DNA from: an uncultured Anaerosacchariphilus sp.
GTDB taxonomy: Bacteria > Bacillota > Clostridia > Lachnospirales > Lachnospiraceae
Direction: 5' to 3'
Assembly: GCA_934373375.1 (NCBI GenBank)
Contig: CAKROP010000135.1
Location: 1 to 6,137, forward strand
Length of the DNA: 6,137 bases
The position numbers and the translations under genes were made by a program. The notes under the pieces were generated by a model, which was not told the origin of the DNA, did not search any database, and saw only the letters and a list, made by a program, of their open reading frames with translations. Positions 1 to 5,949 of this stretch are shown piece by piece. Within the stretch, counting starts at the first letter, position 1; every line of letters begins with the position of its first letter.

Positions 1-454
1 GCTCTGCCTCTACGGAGCAGCCGTTAATACCATACGGACTGTGATTATGGGCGAAATCCGCGATTTCCTTGGATCTTGCAATGTTGGTCTCGAAGTCTTC
101 CTTGGAAGCATCAATCATAACATTGGTGAAGCCTGCCACGACAGCCTGCTTAATCTGCTCCATGTCTGTCGCATGGTCCAGATGCAGACAGAAGGGAACC
201 TCCGGATAAGTCTTTGCGATACCCTTTGCAGTCTCTGCAATCAGCTCCAGGGAGCCGATGTATTTGATTGCGCCCAGGGAAGCCATCAGGATAACCGGCG
301 CATTCTTTTCACGGGCACCCTCTACGATACCAACCATCTCCGGAATGGTGCTGAAATTAAATGCTCCTACTGCATATCTTTCCTTCGGGTCAACGTCTGT
401 AGTAGCAAGCTTAACAGAGTCAGCCATAATCTGTTTCATTGTAAGTAACGGCAT
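1..454 (-). CDS. Class II ketose-(bis)phosphate aldolase, N-terminal 151 residues (3' end cut by window edge)
   Basis: The product belongs to the class II zinc-dependent aldolases (FbaA/GatY/KbaY type), which cleave a ketose phosphate or bisphosphate into DHAP plus an aldehyde in the cytoplasm. The frame opens at the ATG ending at 454, with AGGAG 7 bases upstream (462-466). An in-frame Met6 exists but has no such site. Visible family landmarks are YAVGAFN near residues 27-33, PVILMASLGAIKY near 53-65, HLDHATD at 91-97 (Asp93 the likely catalytic acid, His94 the first zinc ligand), GFTNVMIDAS at 108-117, and SVEAE at the cut edge. The later zinc ligands and phosphate site are missing because the gene runs off the window. 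The usual forms are HLDHG and MIDGS, so this is a divergent subfamily. There is also a slightly longer stretch before SVEAE. The gene follows the ROK kinase by 30 bases, which fits cleavage of that kinase's product. The family is well supported; fructose, tagatose or another ketose phosphate cannot be separated. Confidence 0.9.
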   Translation of the reverse strand, partial: MPLLTMKQIMADSVKLATTDVDPKERYAVGAFNFSTIPEMVGIVEGAREKNAPVILMASLGAIKYIGSLELIAETAKGIAKTYPEVPFCLHLDHATDMEQIKQAVVAGFTNVMIDASKEDFETNIARSKEIADFAHNHSPYGINGCSVEAE

Positions 455-484
455 AATATTTCTCCTCTTTTCTTAAATTTGACC

Positions 485-1453
485 TTACAGGCTTCCGTCG
501 ATGGCTTTTTTCACCATGACATACGCGCCGTAAGCTACAACCTTGTCATTCAGCTCGGAAACACGGATTCTGTCCTCGTCAAAGGGGAAGCAGGCATGTC
601 TGCGTATCTCATTCATCATGCTGTAACGGAAATACTTATCTGCCTTTGCCATTCCGCCTGCCAGAACAATCACATCCGGGTCAAGCAGGTTAATCAGATT
701 GGACAGTCCCACACCAATATAGTATCCCTCCTGCCGCAGCATGTCAATGGCATAGGCATCCCCCTCTGCCGCTGCGTCGCTCAGGATTTTTCCGTTTACC
801 TTTTCCGGATCATAATCAATGCTTTCAAAGGCAGCGGACTTAATTCCGGAACGGATATCCCGTTTCATGCGCTGATTTACCGCAGTTCCGGAGGCATACA
901 GCTCAAAGCATCCGCTTCCGCCGCAGCCGCATCTGGGACCCGCGAAATTGATCGTCATGTGTCCGAACTCTCCGGCAAATCCAGAGCGTCCGTGATAAAT
1001 CTCTCCTCCGATGGCAATACCGCCGCCGCAGCCGGTGCTGATGGTCTGATACAGAACTACCTGCTCACCCTTGGCCACACCTACATTTGCCTCTGCCAGA
1101 GCACCCAGATTTCCGTCATTTTCCACATAAACAGGAACGCCGAATTCTTCTCTCAGGCGATCTCCGAGTGGAAAATTCTTCCAGCCCATCATCGGTACAT
1201 CAATGATCAGACCGGTACGGTAATCCAGCGGACCGGGCGCCGCAACGCCAACGCCCGCCAGATCCTCTTTTGTCTTTCCGGCTGCCTCCAGAACCTCATA
1301 AGCAAGCTCAATGGTATTCTGGAATACAGCGTCCTCACCCTCATAGGTTCTGGACTTTTTTACCTTAAATTCAGTAATCGGCTCCCCCTGATCATTGAAC
1401 ACTACCGAGGTCGTTTTCGTTCCGCCGATATCAATAATCAAATAGTACTTCAT
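485..1453 (-). CDS. ROK-family sugar kinase
   Basis: This is a cytoplasmic ATP-dependent sugar kinase of the ROK family (glucokinase, fructokinase, N-acetylmannosamine kinase and allose kinase relatives); 322 residues is a normal length. The N-terminal phosphate-binding motif DIGGTKT is at residues 8-14. AAPGPLD is at 71-77 and VENDGN at 110-115, where Asp113 is the expected catalytic base. The substrate-contact motif GEFGH is at 161-165. The zinc-site signature CGCGGSGCFE is at 175-184, so His165, Cys175, Cys177 and Cys182 should bind zinc. VLAGGMAK near 263-270 is the C-terminal adenosine-side motif. No helix-turn-helix precedes the kinase domain, so it is an enzyme and not a ROK repressor. 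It starts 2 bases after the permease stop (TAA-GT-ATG), with a purine-rich GAAGAG inside the end of the permease gene, so coupled translation is likely. The context suggests it phosphorylates the imported sugar or the ketose made by the isomerase. The exact substrate is unknown. Confidence 0.95.
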   Translation of the reverse strand: MKYYLIIDIGGTKTTSVVFNDQGEPITEFKVKKSRTYEGEDAVFQNTIELAYEVLEAAGKTKEDLAGVGVAAPGPLDYRTGLIIDVPMMGWKNFPLGDRLREEFGVPVYVENDGNLGALAEANVGVAKGEQVVLYQTISTGCGGGIAIGGEIYHGRSGFAGEFGHMTINFAGPRCGCGGSGCFELYASGTAVNQRMKRDIRSGIKSAAFESIDYDPEKVNGKILSDAAAEGDAYAIDMLRQEGYYIGVGLSNLINLLDPDVIVLAGGMAKADKYFRYSMMNEIRRHACFPFDEDRIRVSELNDKVVAYGAYVMVKKAIDGSL

Positions 1454-1455
1454 AC

Positions 1456-2442
1456 TTACTCTTCTTTGCCCTTCTGTGCCATATCAAGCATAACTGCCAG
1501 GATGATGATTGCTCCGATTACGACCTTCTGCCAGTATGCGGAAATCTCCATCAGAGTCATACCATTGTTGATAACCGCGATGATAGCGCATCCAAACATA
1601 GCTCTTGCTACAGATCCGGAACCGCCGGCCAGGGAAGTTCCGCCCAGAACGGTTGCGGCAATAGCGAACATCTCATATCCGTCACCGGTTGCCGGATGTC
1701 CGTTGTTTACCTTGGAAGCTGCTACGATACCTGCCAGACCTGCTGTAATACCACAGATCATATGGCACTTCAGTGTTACCATCTTTGTATTGATACCACA
1801 CATATGAGCTACAGAGGCATTGGAACCAACTGCGAATACGTGACGTCCGAATACGGTCTTGGTCAGAATAATGTGGAAAATGAAAACAACTACGATGGTA
1901 AACAGTACGATGACCGGAATAATACCTGTCTTAAAGCTCTCTGTCTCAATCAGACGTCCTGCACCCAGTACAGAGAAGCCATTGGGCAGACCGTAAACCG
2001 GACCGCCGCCGGAAATGATGTAAGCCAGTCCACGGAAGGCCTGCATCAGAGCCAGGGTACAAATCATGGGAACCAGTCCTCTGTAAGCTACCAGCCAGCC
2101 GATAAACAGACCAATCAGGGCTCCGCCTGCCAGACCAACCAGAATCTGAACTGCCATAATCAGCGGTGTAGACTGAATGTTCAGTGCCAGTACAACCTGT
2201 GCTGCCAGGATACCGGTAATCGCCATGGAGGAACCAACGCTGATATCGATACCGCCCAGGATGATTACATAAGTCAGACCAGTTGCCAGAATTGCGTTCA
2301 GACACATCTGTCCGAACAGGTTGATTACGTTTGCTGTCTTCAGGAAGGTCGAGTTACCGATGGAAAAACCGACAACCAGAAGAATCAGTACGACAATTAC
2401 AATATTATCAGTAATTAACTGTTTAATATTTTTTTCTTTCAT
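1456..2442 (-). CDS. CUT2-type sugar ABC transporter permease (RbsC-like)
   Basis: This is an integral-membrane permease of the BPD_transp_2 family (RbsC, MglC, XylH, AraH relatives). It should form the channel through which the sugar delivered by the binding lipoprotein enters, driven by the adjacent ATPase. Its 328 residues match the family. The protein is strongly hydrophobic, with about 8-10 apparent membrane segments (for example near residues 13-30, 46-62, 93-118, 173-193, 223-243 and 304-321). Family signatures are GGIDISVGS at 63-71, FGRHVFAVGSN near 198-208 in the cytoplasmic loop that contacts the ATPase, and LGGTSLAGGSGS near 266-277. The ATG ending at 2442 has GAGAGG 8 bases upstream (2451-2456). 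The gene lies 62 bases after the ATPase gene and 2 bases before the kinase, so all three are probably co-transcribed. The family is clear; sugar specificity cannot be read from a permease. Confidence 0.96.
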   Translation of the reverse strand: MKEKNIKQLITDNIVIVVLILLVVGFSIGNSTFLKTANVINLFGQMCLNAILATGLTYVIILGGIDISVGSSMAITGILAAQVVLALNIQSTPLIMAVQILVGLAGGALIGLFIGWLVAYRGLVPMICTLALMQAFRGLAYIISGGGPVYGLPNGFSVLGAGRLIETESFKTGIIPVIVLFTIVVVFIFHIILTKTVFGRHVFAVGSNASVAHMCGINTKMVTLKCHMICGITAGLAGIVAASKVNNGHPATGDGYEMFAIAATVLGGTSLAGGSGSVARAMFGCAIIAVINNGMTLMEISAYWQKVVIGAIIILAVMLDMAQKGKEE

Positions 2443-2457
2443 TTTATTTTCCTCTCT

Positions 2458-2485
2458 TATCTATAAGCTTTGAATATCTATAAGC
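2458..2485 (-). repeat. 11-bp direct repeat pair between ATPase and permease genes
   Basis: On the + strand TATCTATAAGC occurs at 2458-2468 and again at 2475-2485, start to start 17 bases, inside the 62-base gap before the permease. The downstream copy (in transcription order) lies just before the permease ribosome binding site at 2451-2456. The copies do not pair with each other into a hairpin. They may be a local duplication or a binding site, or may have no function; nothing in the sequence decides this. Confidence 0.55.
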
Positions 2486-2504
2486 CTTCCAATTTTTTTC
2501 GGTA

Positions 2505-4007
2505 TTACTGCTTGTCTGAACCATCGGTAACCGGATTTGCAAGAGAAATCAGATTCAGCTCTGTAATCTCCTCACGGCTCAGCTCACCTGTCAGACGTCC
2601 CTCTGACATAACGTAAGCACGGTCGGCAACCTTGATAACCTCCGGCATATCAGAGGAAATCATGATAATACATCCGCCGTTTTCAACAAACTGGTTCATC
2701 AATGCATAAAACTCTGCTCTCGCATTTACGTCGATACCCTTGGTAGGCTCGTCCAGAATCAGAAGCTTTACACCGGCTGCCAGCCATTTAGAAAGGATAA
2801 CCTTCTGCTGATTACCGCCTGACAGATTTCCGCACAGCGCCTTGATACTCGGCGCTTTAATCTTCAGCTTGTCCATGTACTCCTCACTGGTGGATACCTC
2901 CCAGGGAACATTGACAAAACCATTCTTTGCGTGGAACGGCAGGTTCGGCAGCGCAACATTTTCTTCAATTGATTTTTTCAGAAGAAGTCCGGTACGGCGA
3001 CGGTCCTCAGTAGCAAGTCCGACTTTTCGACGAATTGCATCCGCCGGGTTCTTAATATGTACTTCTTCTCCATACAGAAATACCTTACCGGAAGTAATCT
3101 TGGTAGCTCCGAAGATCGCCTCCATAACCTCGGTACGTCCTGCTCCAACCAGACCGGAGAACGCTACAATCTCGCCGGCATTGGCATGGAAGCTTACATT
3201 TTCAAATACACCCTTCTGAGTAAGGTTTTCAACGCGAAGCATCTCTTCCTTCGCGGTATGTTCCGGTTTCACATAAGCGCCCAGCTCACGGCCAACCATA
3301 CTGTTGACGATGGTCTGCTCGCTTACCTCATTTACTTTATACTCTGCCACCTTCAGACCATCGCGGAAGATAGAACATCTCTCGCAGATGATAGGCAGCT
3401 CTGCCATACGGTGTGTTACATAAATCATTGTGGTATTGGCAGCTTTCATCTTCCGGACCTGCTCAAAAAGAGAATCAATCTCTTTCTCAGAAAGTGAGGA
3501 AGTCGGCTCGTCAAGGACTACTACCTTTGCGTGTTTGGAAATAACCTTTGCAATCTCAACCATCTGCAGCTGCGCAGCGGTCAGTTTGGAACAAAGAGTA
3601 TGCGCATCTACTTCCAGACCCATTTCGTCCAGAACGGCCTGCGCATCGGCCTCCATTTTTTTACGATCCAGTAAGCCGTTTTTCTGTTTCGGCTCACATC
3701 CCAGATACATGTTCTCAGCTACGGTCAGATGGGGAGCAATTGCTGTCTCCTGCTCAATAACTGCGATACCTGCATCCAAAGCATCCTTCGGAGTTTTAAA
3801 GTTACATACTTTTCCGTCCAGAATGACTTCGCCCCTTGTGGGCTTATAAATTGAAGCAATAATTTTAATCAGTGTAGATTTTCCGGCGCCGTTTTCACCG
3901 ACCAGAGCATGGCATTCACCCGGATAAAAATCAATGCTGATATCCTCCAACGCTTTTACGCCCGGAAATTCTTTGGCAATATTTTTTACCTGTAAGAGCG
4001 GTTCCAT
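2505..4007 (-). CDS. CUT2-type sugar ABC transporter ATP-binding protein with two nucleotide-binding domains (RbsA/MglA-like)
   Basis: This is the cytoplasmic ATPase of the importer, a single 500-residue chain with two ABC domains, as in RbsA and MglA. Domain 1 (about 1-240) has Walker A GENGAGKST at 37-45, Q-loop Gln86, the signature-position segment LTAAQLQMVEIAK at 142-154 in place of LSGGQ, Walker B VVVLDEPTSSL at 162-172 with Glu167, and switch His199. Domain 2 (about 255-490) has GLVGAGRTE at 285-293, where Arg291 replaces the Walker A lysine, a canonical LSGGNQQKV signature at 395-403, and Walker B LLILDEPTKGID at 415-426. Asp453 sits where the switch His would be. These asymmetric changes are normal for this family, in which one composite ATP site is degenerate, and are not damage. 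The start is the ATG ending at 4007, with GGAGG 6 bases upstream (4014-4018). The gene follows the binding-protein gene after a terminator-like hairpin, so it should be expressed at a lower level. Transported sugar unknown. Confidence 0.97.
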   Translation of the reverse strand: MEPLLQVKNIAKEFPGVKALEDISIDFYPGECHALVGENGAGKSTLIKIIASIYKPTRGEVILDGKVCNFKTPKDALDAGIAVIEQETAIAPHLTVAENMYLGCEPKQKNGLLDRKKMEADAQAVLDEMGLEVDAHTLCSKLTAAQLQMVEIAKVISKHAKVVVLDEPTSSLSEKEIDSLFEQVRKMKAANTTMIYVTHRMAELPIICERCSIFRDGLKVAEYKVNEVSEQTIVNSMVGRELGAYVKPEHTAKEEMLRVENLTQKGVFENVSFHANAGEIVAFSGLVGAGRTEVMEAIFGATKITSGKVFLYGEEVHIKNPADAIRRKVGLATEDRRRTGLLLKKSIEENVALPNLPFHAKNGFVNVPWEVSTSEEYMDKLKIKAPSIKALCGNLSGGNQQKVILSKWLAAGVKLLILDEPTKGIDVNARAEFYALMNQFVENGGCIIMISSDMPEVIKVADRAYVMSEGRLTGELSREEITELNLISLANPVTDGSDKQ

Positions 4008-4033
4008 ATCTGTCCTCCATTTCCCTCTTTATT

Positions 4034-4067
4034 AAAAAGTGCCCAGAACCAATGGCCTGGGCACTTT
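4034..4067 (-). terminator. Intra-operon terminator-like hairpin after the binding-protein gene
   Basis: A perfect 11-bp inverted repeat pairs 4036-4046 (AAAGTGCCCAG) with 4057-4067 around a 10-base loop. Read in the transcribed (minus) direction the stem ends in a run of five U (4038-4034), the form of an intrinsic terminator. It sits in the 96-base gap between the binding-protein stop and the ATPase start. No new promoter is evident between it and the ATPase, so partial read-through is the likely mode. Stem-loops in this place are common in sugar ABC operons, where they stabilise the upstream message and lower expression of the downstream transporter genes. That role is inferred here. Confidence 0.82.
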
Positions 4068-4103
4068 AGACCAATACTTACTTAGTCTGATTTCCTATAG
4101 AAA

Positions 4104-5156
4104 TTACTTCAGGTAGTCTGCAACGTTCTCAGCAGTTACAAGCTTACACTCGATCAGGTCCTTCTGATCTCCTGCGATTGCGCCAGTTGTGAAGTACTCA
4201 GCGATCTTATCTACGATACCAGCGCCGATACCAACCGGATCCTGTGCAACTTCTGCTTCCCAAATCTTACCAACAACCGGGTCAGCGATGTACTGGCAAG
4301 CTGTCTCACCTGCATCGAAACCAACGATCTTGGTGCTTGCGCCTGCTGCCTGGATAGAGGACAGTGCGCCGTAACCGGTCGGGTCACCTACTACGAAGAT
4401 GTAGGAAAGGTCATCGCCGTACTTTGTGATCAGGTTCTGCATGATATCAGCAGCCTTTGCCTGGTCGTTATCAGCATCCTGAGACTCGATCAGAGTCAGA
4501 TCCTTGCCGCCGTCGATAGCAGCCTGGATGGTCTCCTCGAAACCAGCCTGACGGTCCTGAGTGGACTGTGCGGAAGCGTATGTGATACATCCAACGATGG
4601 ATCCTTCCGGAGCATGCTCAGCAACGTACTCACCAGCAGTAACACCACCAGCCTTGTTGTTGGAGCCTACGAATGCAAGGTACTGATCCAGATACTGGTC
4701 ATCCAGTGTACAGTCAAATGTGAAGATCTTAACGCCCTCTTTGTTAGCTGCCTGGATAGCCGGCATGGTTCCTGCGGGGTCGTTTGCGGAAAGTGCAACT
4801 GCGTCATAGCCTGCGCCTACGTAGTTGTTGATCAGGTCGGAGCACTTATTTCCGTCAAGCTCCTGGTCGCCAAGTGTCGGAGCCGGGATACCGAGCTTCT
4901 CACACTGAGACTTGATACCTTCCTCAACGCTCTGATAGAAAGCATCGTTCTCTGTACCAACGATGAATGCCAGCTTCAGGTCTTTCAGATCCTTTGTCTC
5001 GCCTGCTGCGTCAGCATCAGCTGCCGGAGTCTCTGCGGTCTCCTCTGTCTTTGTGTCTGCTGCTGTGTCTGTGCTCTCAGCCGGCTTGGAACCGCATGCT
5101 GCCAGAGATGCAACCATCATTGTTGCCATCAGAGCTGCTAAAACTTTTTTCTTCAT
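4104..5156 (-). CDS. Sugar-binding lipoprotein of a CUT2-type ABC importer (RbsB-like)
   Basis: This is the extracytoplasmic solute-binding component of the importer, predicted to be lipid-anchored to the outer face of the membrane. With the start chosen here (ATG ending at 5156) it has 350 residues: Lys-rich N-terminus 1-4, hydrophobic segment 5-17, lipobox LAAC with Cys21 as the lipidated residue, then a flexible Thr/Glu/Ala/Asp-rich linker to about residue 57. The type I periplasmic-binding fold (Peripla_BP_4) follows, with KLAFIVGTEND at 61-71, FVGSNNKAGG at 162-171, DRQAGFEE at 201-208 (Arg202 at the usual sugar-contact position), VGDPTGYGA at 257-264, VGFDAG at 278-283 and AEVAQDPVGIG at 301-311. 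An ATG three codons upstream (ending 5165) directly abuts AGGAGG with zero spacing and is unlikely to be used. The gene lies between two intercistronic hairpins, which may help raise its message level over the ATPase and permease. Which sugar it binds is not decided; a pentose or hexose in the ribose/galactose/allose/xylose range is expected for the family. Confidence 0.96.
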   Translation of the reverse strand: MKKKVLAALMATMMVASLAACGSKPAESTDTAADTKTEETAETPAADADAAGETKDLKDLKLAFIVGTENDAFYQSVEEGIKSQCEKLGIPAPTLGDQELDGNKCSDLINNYVGAGYDAVALSANDPAGTMPAIQAANKEGVKIFTFDCTLDDQYLDQYLAFVGSNNKAGGVTAGEYVAEHAPEGSIVGCITYASAQSTQDRQAGFEETIQAAIDGGKDLTLIESQDADNDQAKAADIMQNLITKYGDDLSYIFVVGDPTGYGALSSIQAAGASTKIVGFDAGETACQYIADPVVGKIWEAEVAQDPVGIGAGIVDKIAEYFTTGAIAGDQKDLIECKLVTAENVADYLK

Positions 5157-5165
5157 CTTTTTCAT

Positions 5166-5171
5166 CCTCCT
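5166..5171 (-). promoter_or_regulatory. Ribosome binding site that decides the binding-protein start
   Basis: AGGAGG on the minus strand (CCTCCT on the + strand at 5166-5171) is a full-strength Shine-Dalgarno sequence. It touches the first in-frame ATG (5163-5165) with no spacer, but stands 9 bases before the second in-frame ATG (5154-5156), a workable distance. The start is therefore placed at 5156. The signal peptide still begins with Met-Lys-Lys-Lys, so protein function is unaffected by the choice. Confidence 0.85.
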
Positions 5172-5192
5172 AATTTTGAAAAGATTTTTTAG

Positions 5193-5230
5193 AGTGTATT
5201 TAAATACTTCCCGCTCTGGAAGTATACACT
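5193..5230 (-). promoter_or_regulatory. Bulged intercistronic hairpin / palindromic site before the binding-protein gene
   Basis: In the 89-base gap between the isomerase and binding-protein genes, 5204-5211 (ATACTTCC) pairs with 5218-5225 around a 6-base loop. The stem resumes as 5193-5197 (AGTGT) with 5226-5230, leaving a 6-base one-sided bulge at 5198-5203. This gives 13 pairs in all. The region also holds a perfect 12-bp palindrome, GTATTTAAATAC, at 5196-5207, half in the bulge. No U run follows in the transcribed direction, so this is not a standard terminator. It could be a processing or stabilising structure for the binding-protein message, or an operator for an internal promoter. I see no clear -35/-10 pair. 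The structure is visible; the role is inference. Confidence 0.6.
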
Positions 5231-5254
5231 TTCTCCCTTTTATTCCGGTCTGTC

Positions 5255-5935
5255 TTATTTTGCCGCCGGATACTCTGTACAGAGCAGTCTGTACGGTGCT
5301 TCATCCTCCTCGATGGACGGATATCTTCCCAGCGGATTCTTGAAGCGGTTGTCTGTGTTGTCATCATTGGTTGCGGAAACCTCTCCAATCAGGGACGGGC
5401 CGCCTTCCGGAATGATGAACTCATGATACAGGTACGGATACAGTGTCATGCTTTCGCCCGGGTGAAGGGTTACCTTGCTTCCTGCCGGCATGGTGTACTG
5501 TCTGCCGTCCTGGCAAATCATAACGTCGGTATCCAGGAAATCTCCTGTCTCCGGATCTGCGTTATAGAATGTAAAGATAATATCGTTTCCGCCGCGGTTG
5601 ATGATGTCTTCCATCTTATTCCAGTGGAAATGCATCGGAGAAACCTGACCGGAATCACACATCATGATTTTCTCTGCATAGGGCTTTTTATATTTCGGGT
5701 TATGCACATTACCGTTACGGATGGTAATCAGCGCCAGACCCAGGGTATCGAAATGACCCTCGCCGTAGTCTGTTACGTCCCAGCCCAGAGCATTGTCACG
5801 AATCTCATCATACTCATGACCCTTCTCTGCCCACTCCTCCGGAGTGAAGCTTAAGTACGGCGGAAGCGCGAATTTGTACTCTGCCAGTAATGCCTCAAAT
5901 TTTTTGATGACTGCATTGATTTCTGATCTCTTCAT
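5255..5935 (-). CDS. D-lyxose/D-mannose ketol-isomerase family protein (cupin sugar isomerase)
   Basis: This is a cytoplasmic metal-dependent isomerase of the Lyx_isomer family (EC 5.3.1.15 type), interconverting D-lyxose with D-xylulose and usually also D-mannose with D-fructose. Its 226 residues are close in length to the characterised E. coli O157:H7 homologue Z5688. The cupin metal site is intact: HFHWNKME at 102-109 supplies His102, His104 and Glu109, and His171 in YLYHEF is the fourth ligand. Other family segments are GWDVTDYG near 51-58, TLHPGESMTLYPY at 156-168, and a C-terminal GEVSATNDDNTDNRF near 184-198. The ATG ending at 5935 has AAGGAG 8 bases upstream (5944-5949), starting right after the stop of the preceding gene. 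That 14-base gap implies co-transcription. In this operon it should convert the imported aldose to a ketose for the kinase and aldolase. The family is clear; the physiological sugar may not be lyxose, because these enzymes are promiscuous. Confidence 0.93.
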   Translation of the reverse strand: MKRSEINAVIKKFEALLAEYKFALPPYLSFTPEEWAEKGHEYDEIRDNALGWDVTDYGEGHFDTLGLALITIRNGNVHNPKYKKPYAEKIMMCDSGQVSPMHFHWNKMEDIINRGGNDIIFTFYNADPETGDFLDTDVMICQDGRQYTMPAGSKVTLHPGESMTLYPYLYHEFIIPEGGPSLIGEVSATNDDNTDNRFKNPLGRYPSIEEDEAPYRLLCTEYPAAK

Positions 5936-5949
5936 AATTCTGACTCCTT

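Noticed and set aside
479..1807. A 442-codon open frame on the + strand, opposite the kinase and part of the permease
   Set aside because: It spans two well-supported minus-strand genes and their junction, has no recognisable domain, and shows the biased composition of an antisense shadow. The minus-strand products have complete family motifs.
1946..2305. A 119-codon minus-strand open frame within the permease
   Set aside because: It is an alternative frame of the permease coding sequence, without motifs; the permease frame is continuous through it.
1696..2418. A 240-codon + strand open frame opposite the permease
   Set aside because: Its translation is very rich in Gln, Asn, Cys and Thr, as expected from reading hydrophobic transmembrane codons in antisense. 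No ribosome binding site or domain was seen.
3128..3585. Degenerate ABC motifs in the ATPase (Arg for the second Walker A Lys; non-canonical first signature)
   Set aside because: These are normal features of the RbsA/MglA double-ATPase family, not evidence of a pseudogene or a new mechanism.
5171..5254. A possible internal promoter with a TATACT-like -10 before the binding-protein gene
   Set aside because: The hexamer is part of the hairpin stem, and no recognisable -35 lies at a suitable distance upstream. It is not reported as a promoter.
4614..5343. Several + strand open frames opposite the binding-protein gene
   Set aside because: They are antisense readings of a signal peptide, Ala/Thr-rich linker and binding domain (runs of Cys, Ser and Val), with no supporting start signals.
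5423..5854. A 143-codon + strand open frame opposite the isomerase
   Set aside because: The isomerase on the minus strand has an intact metal site and a good ribosome binding site. The + strand frame has neither a domain nor a start signal.
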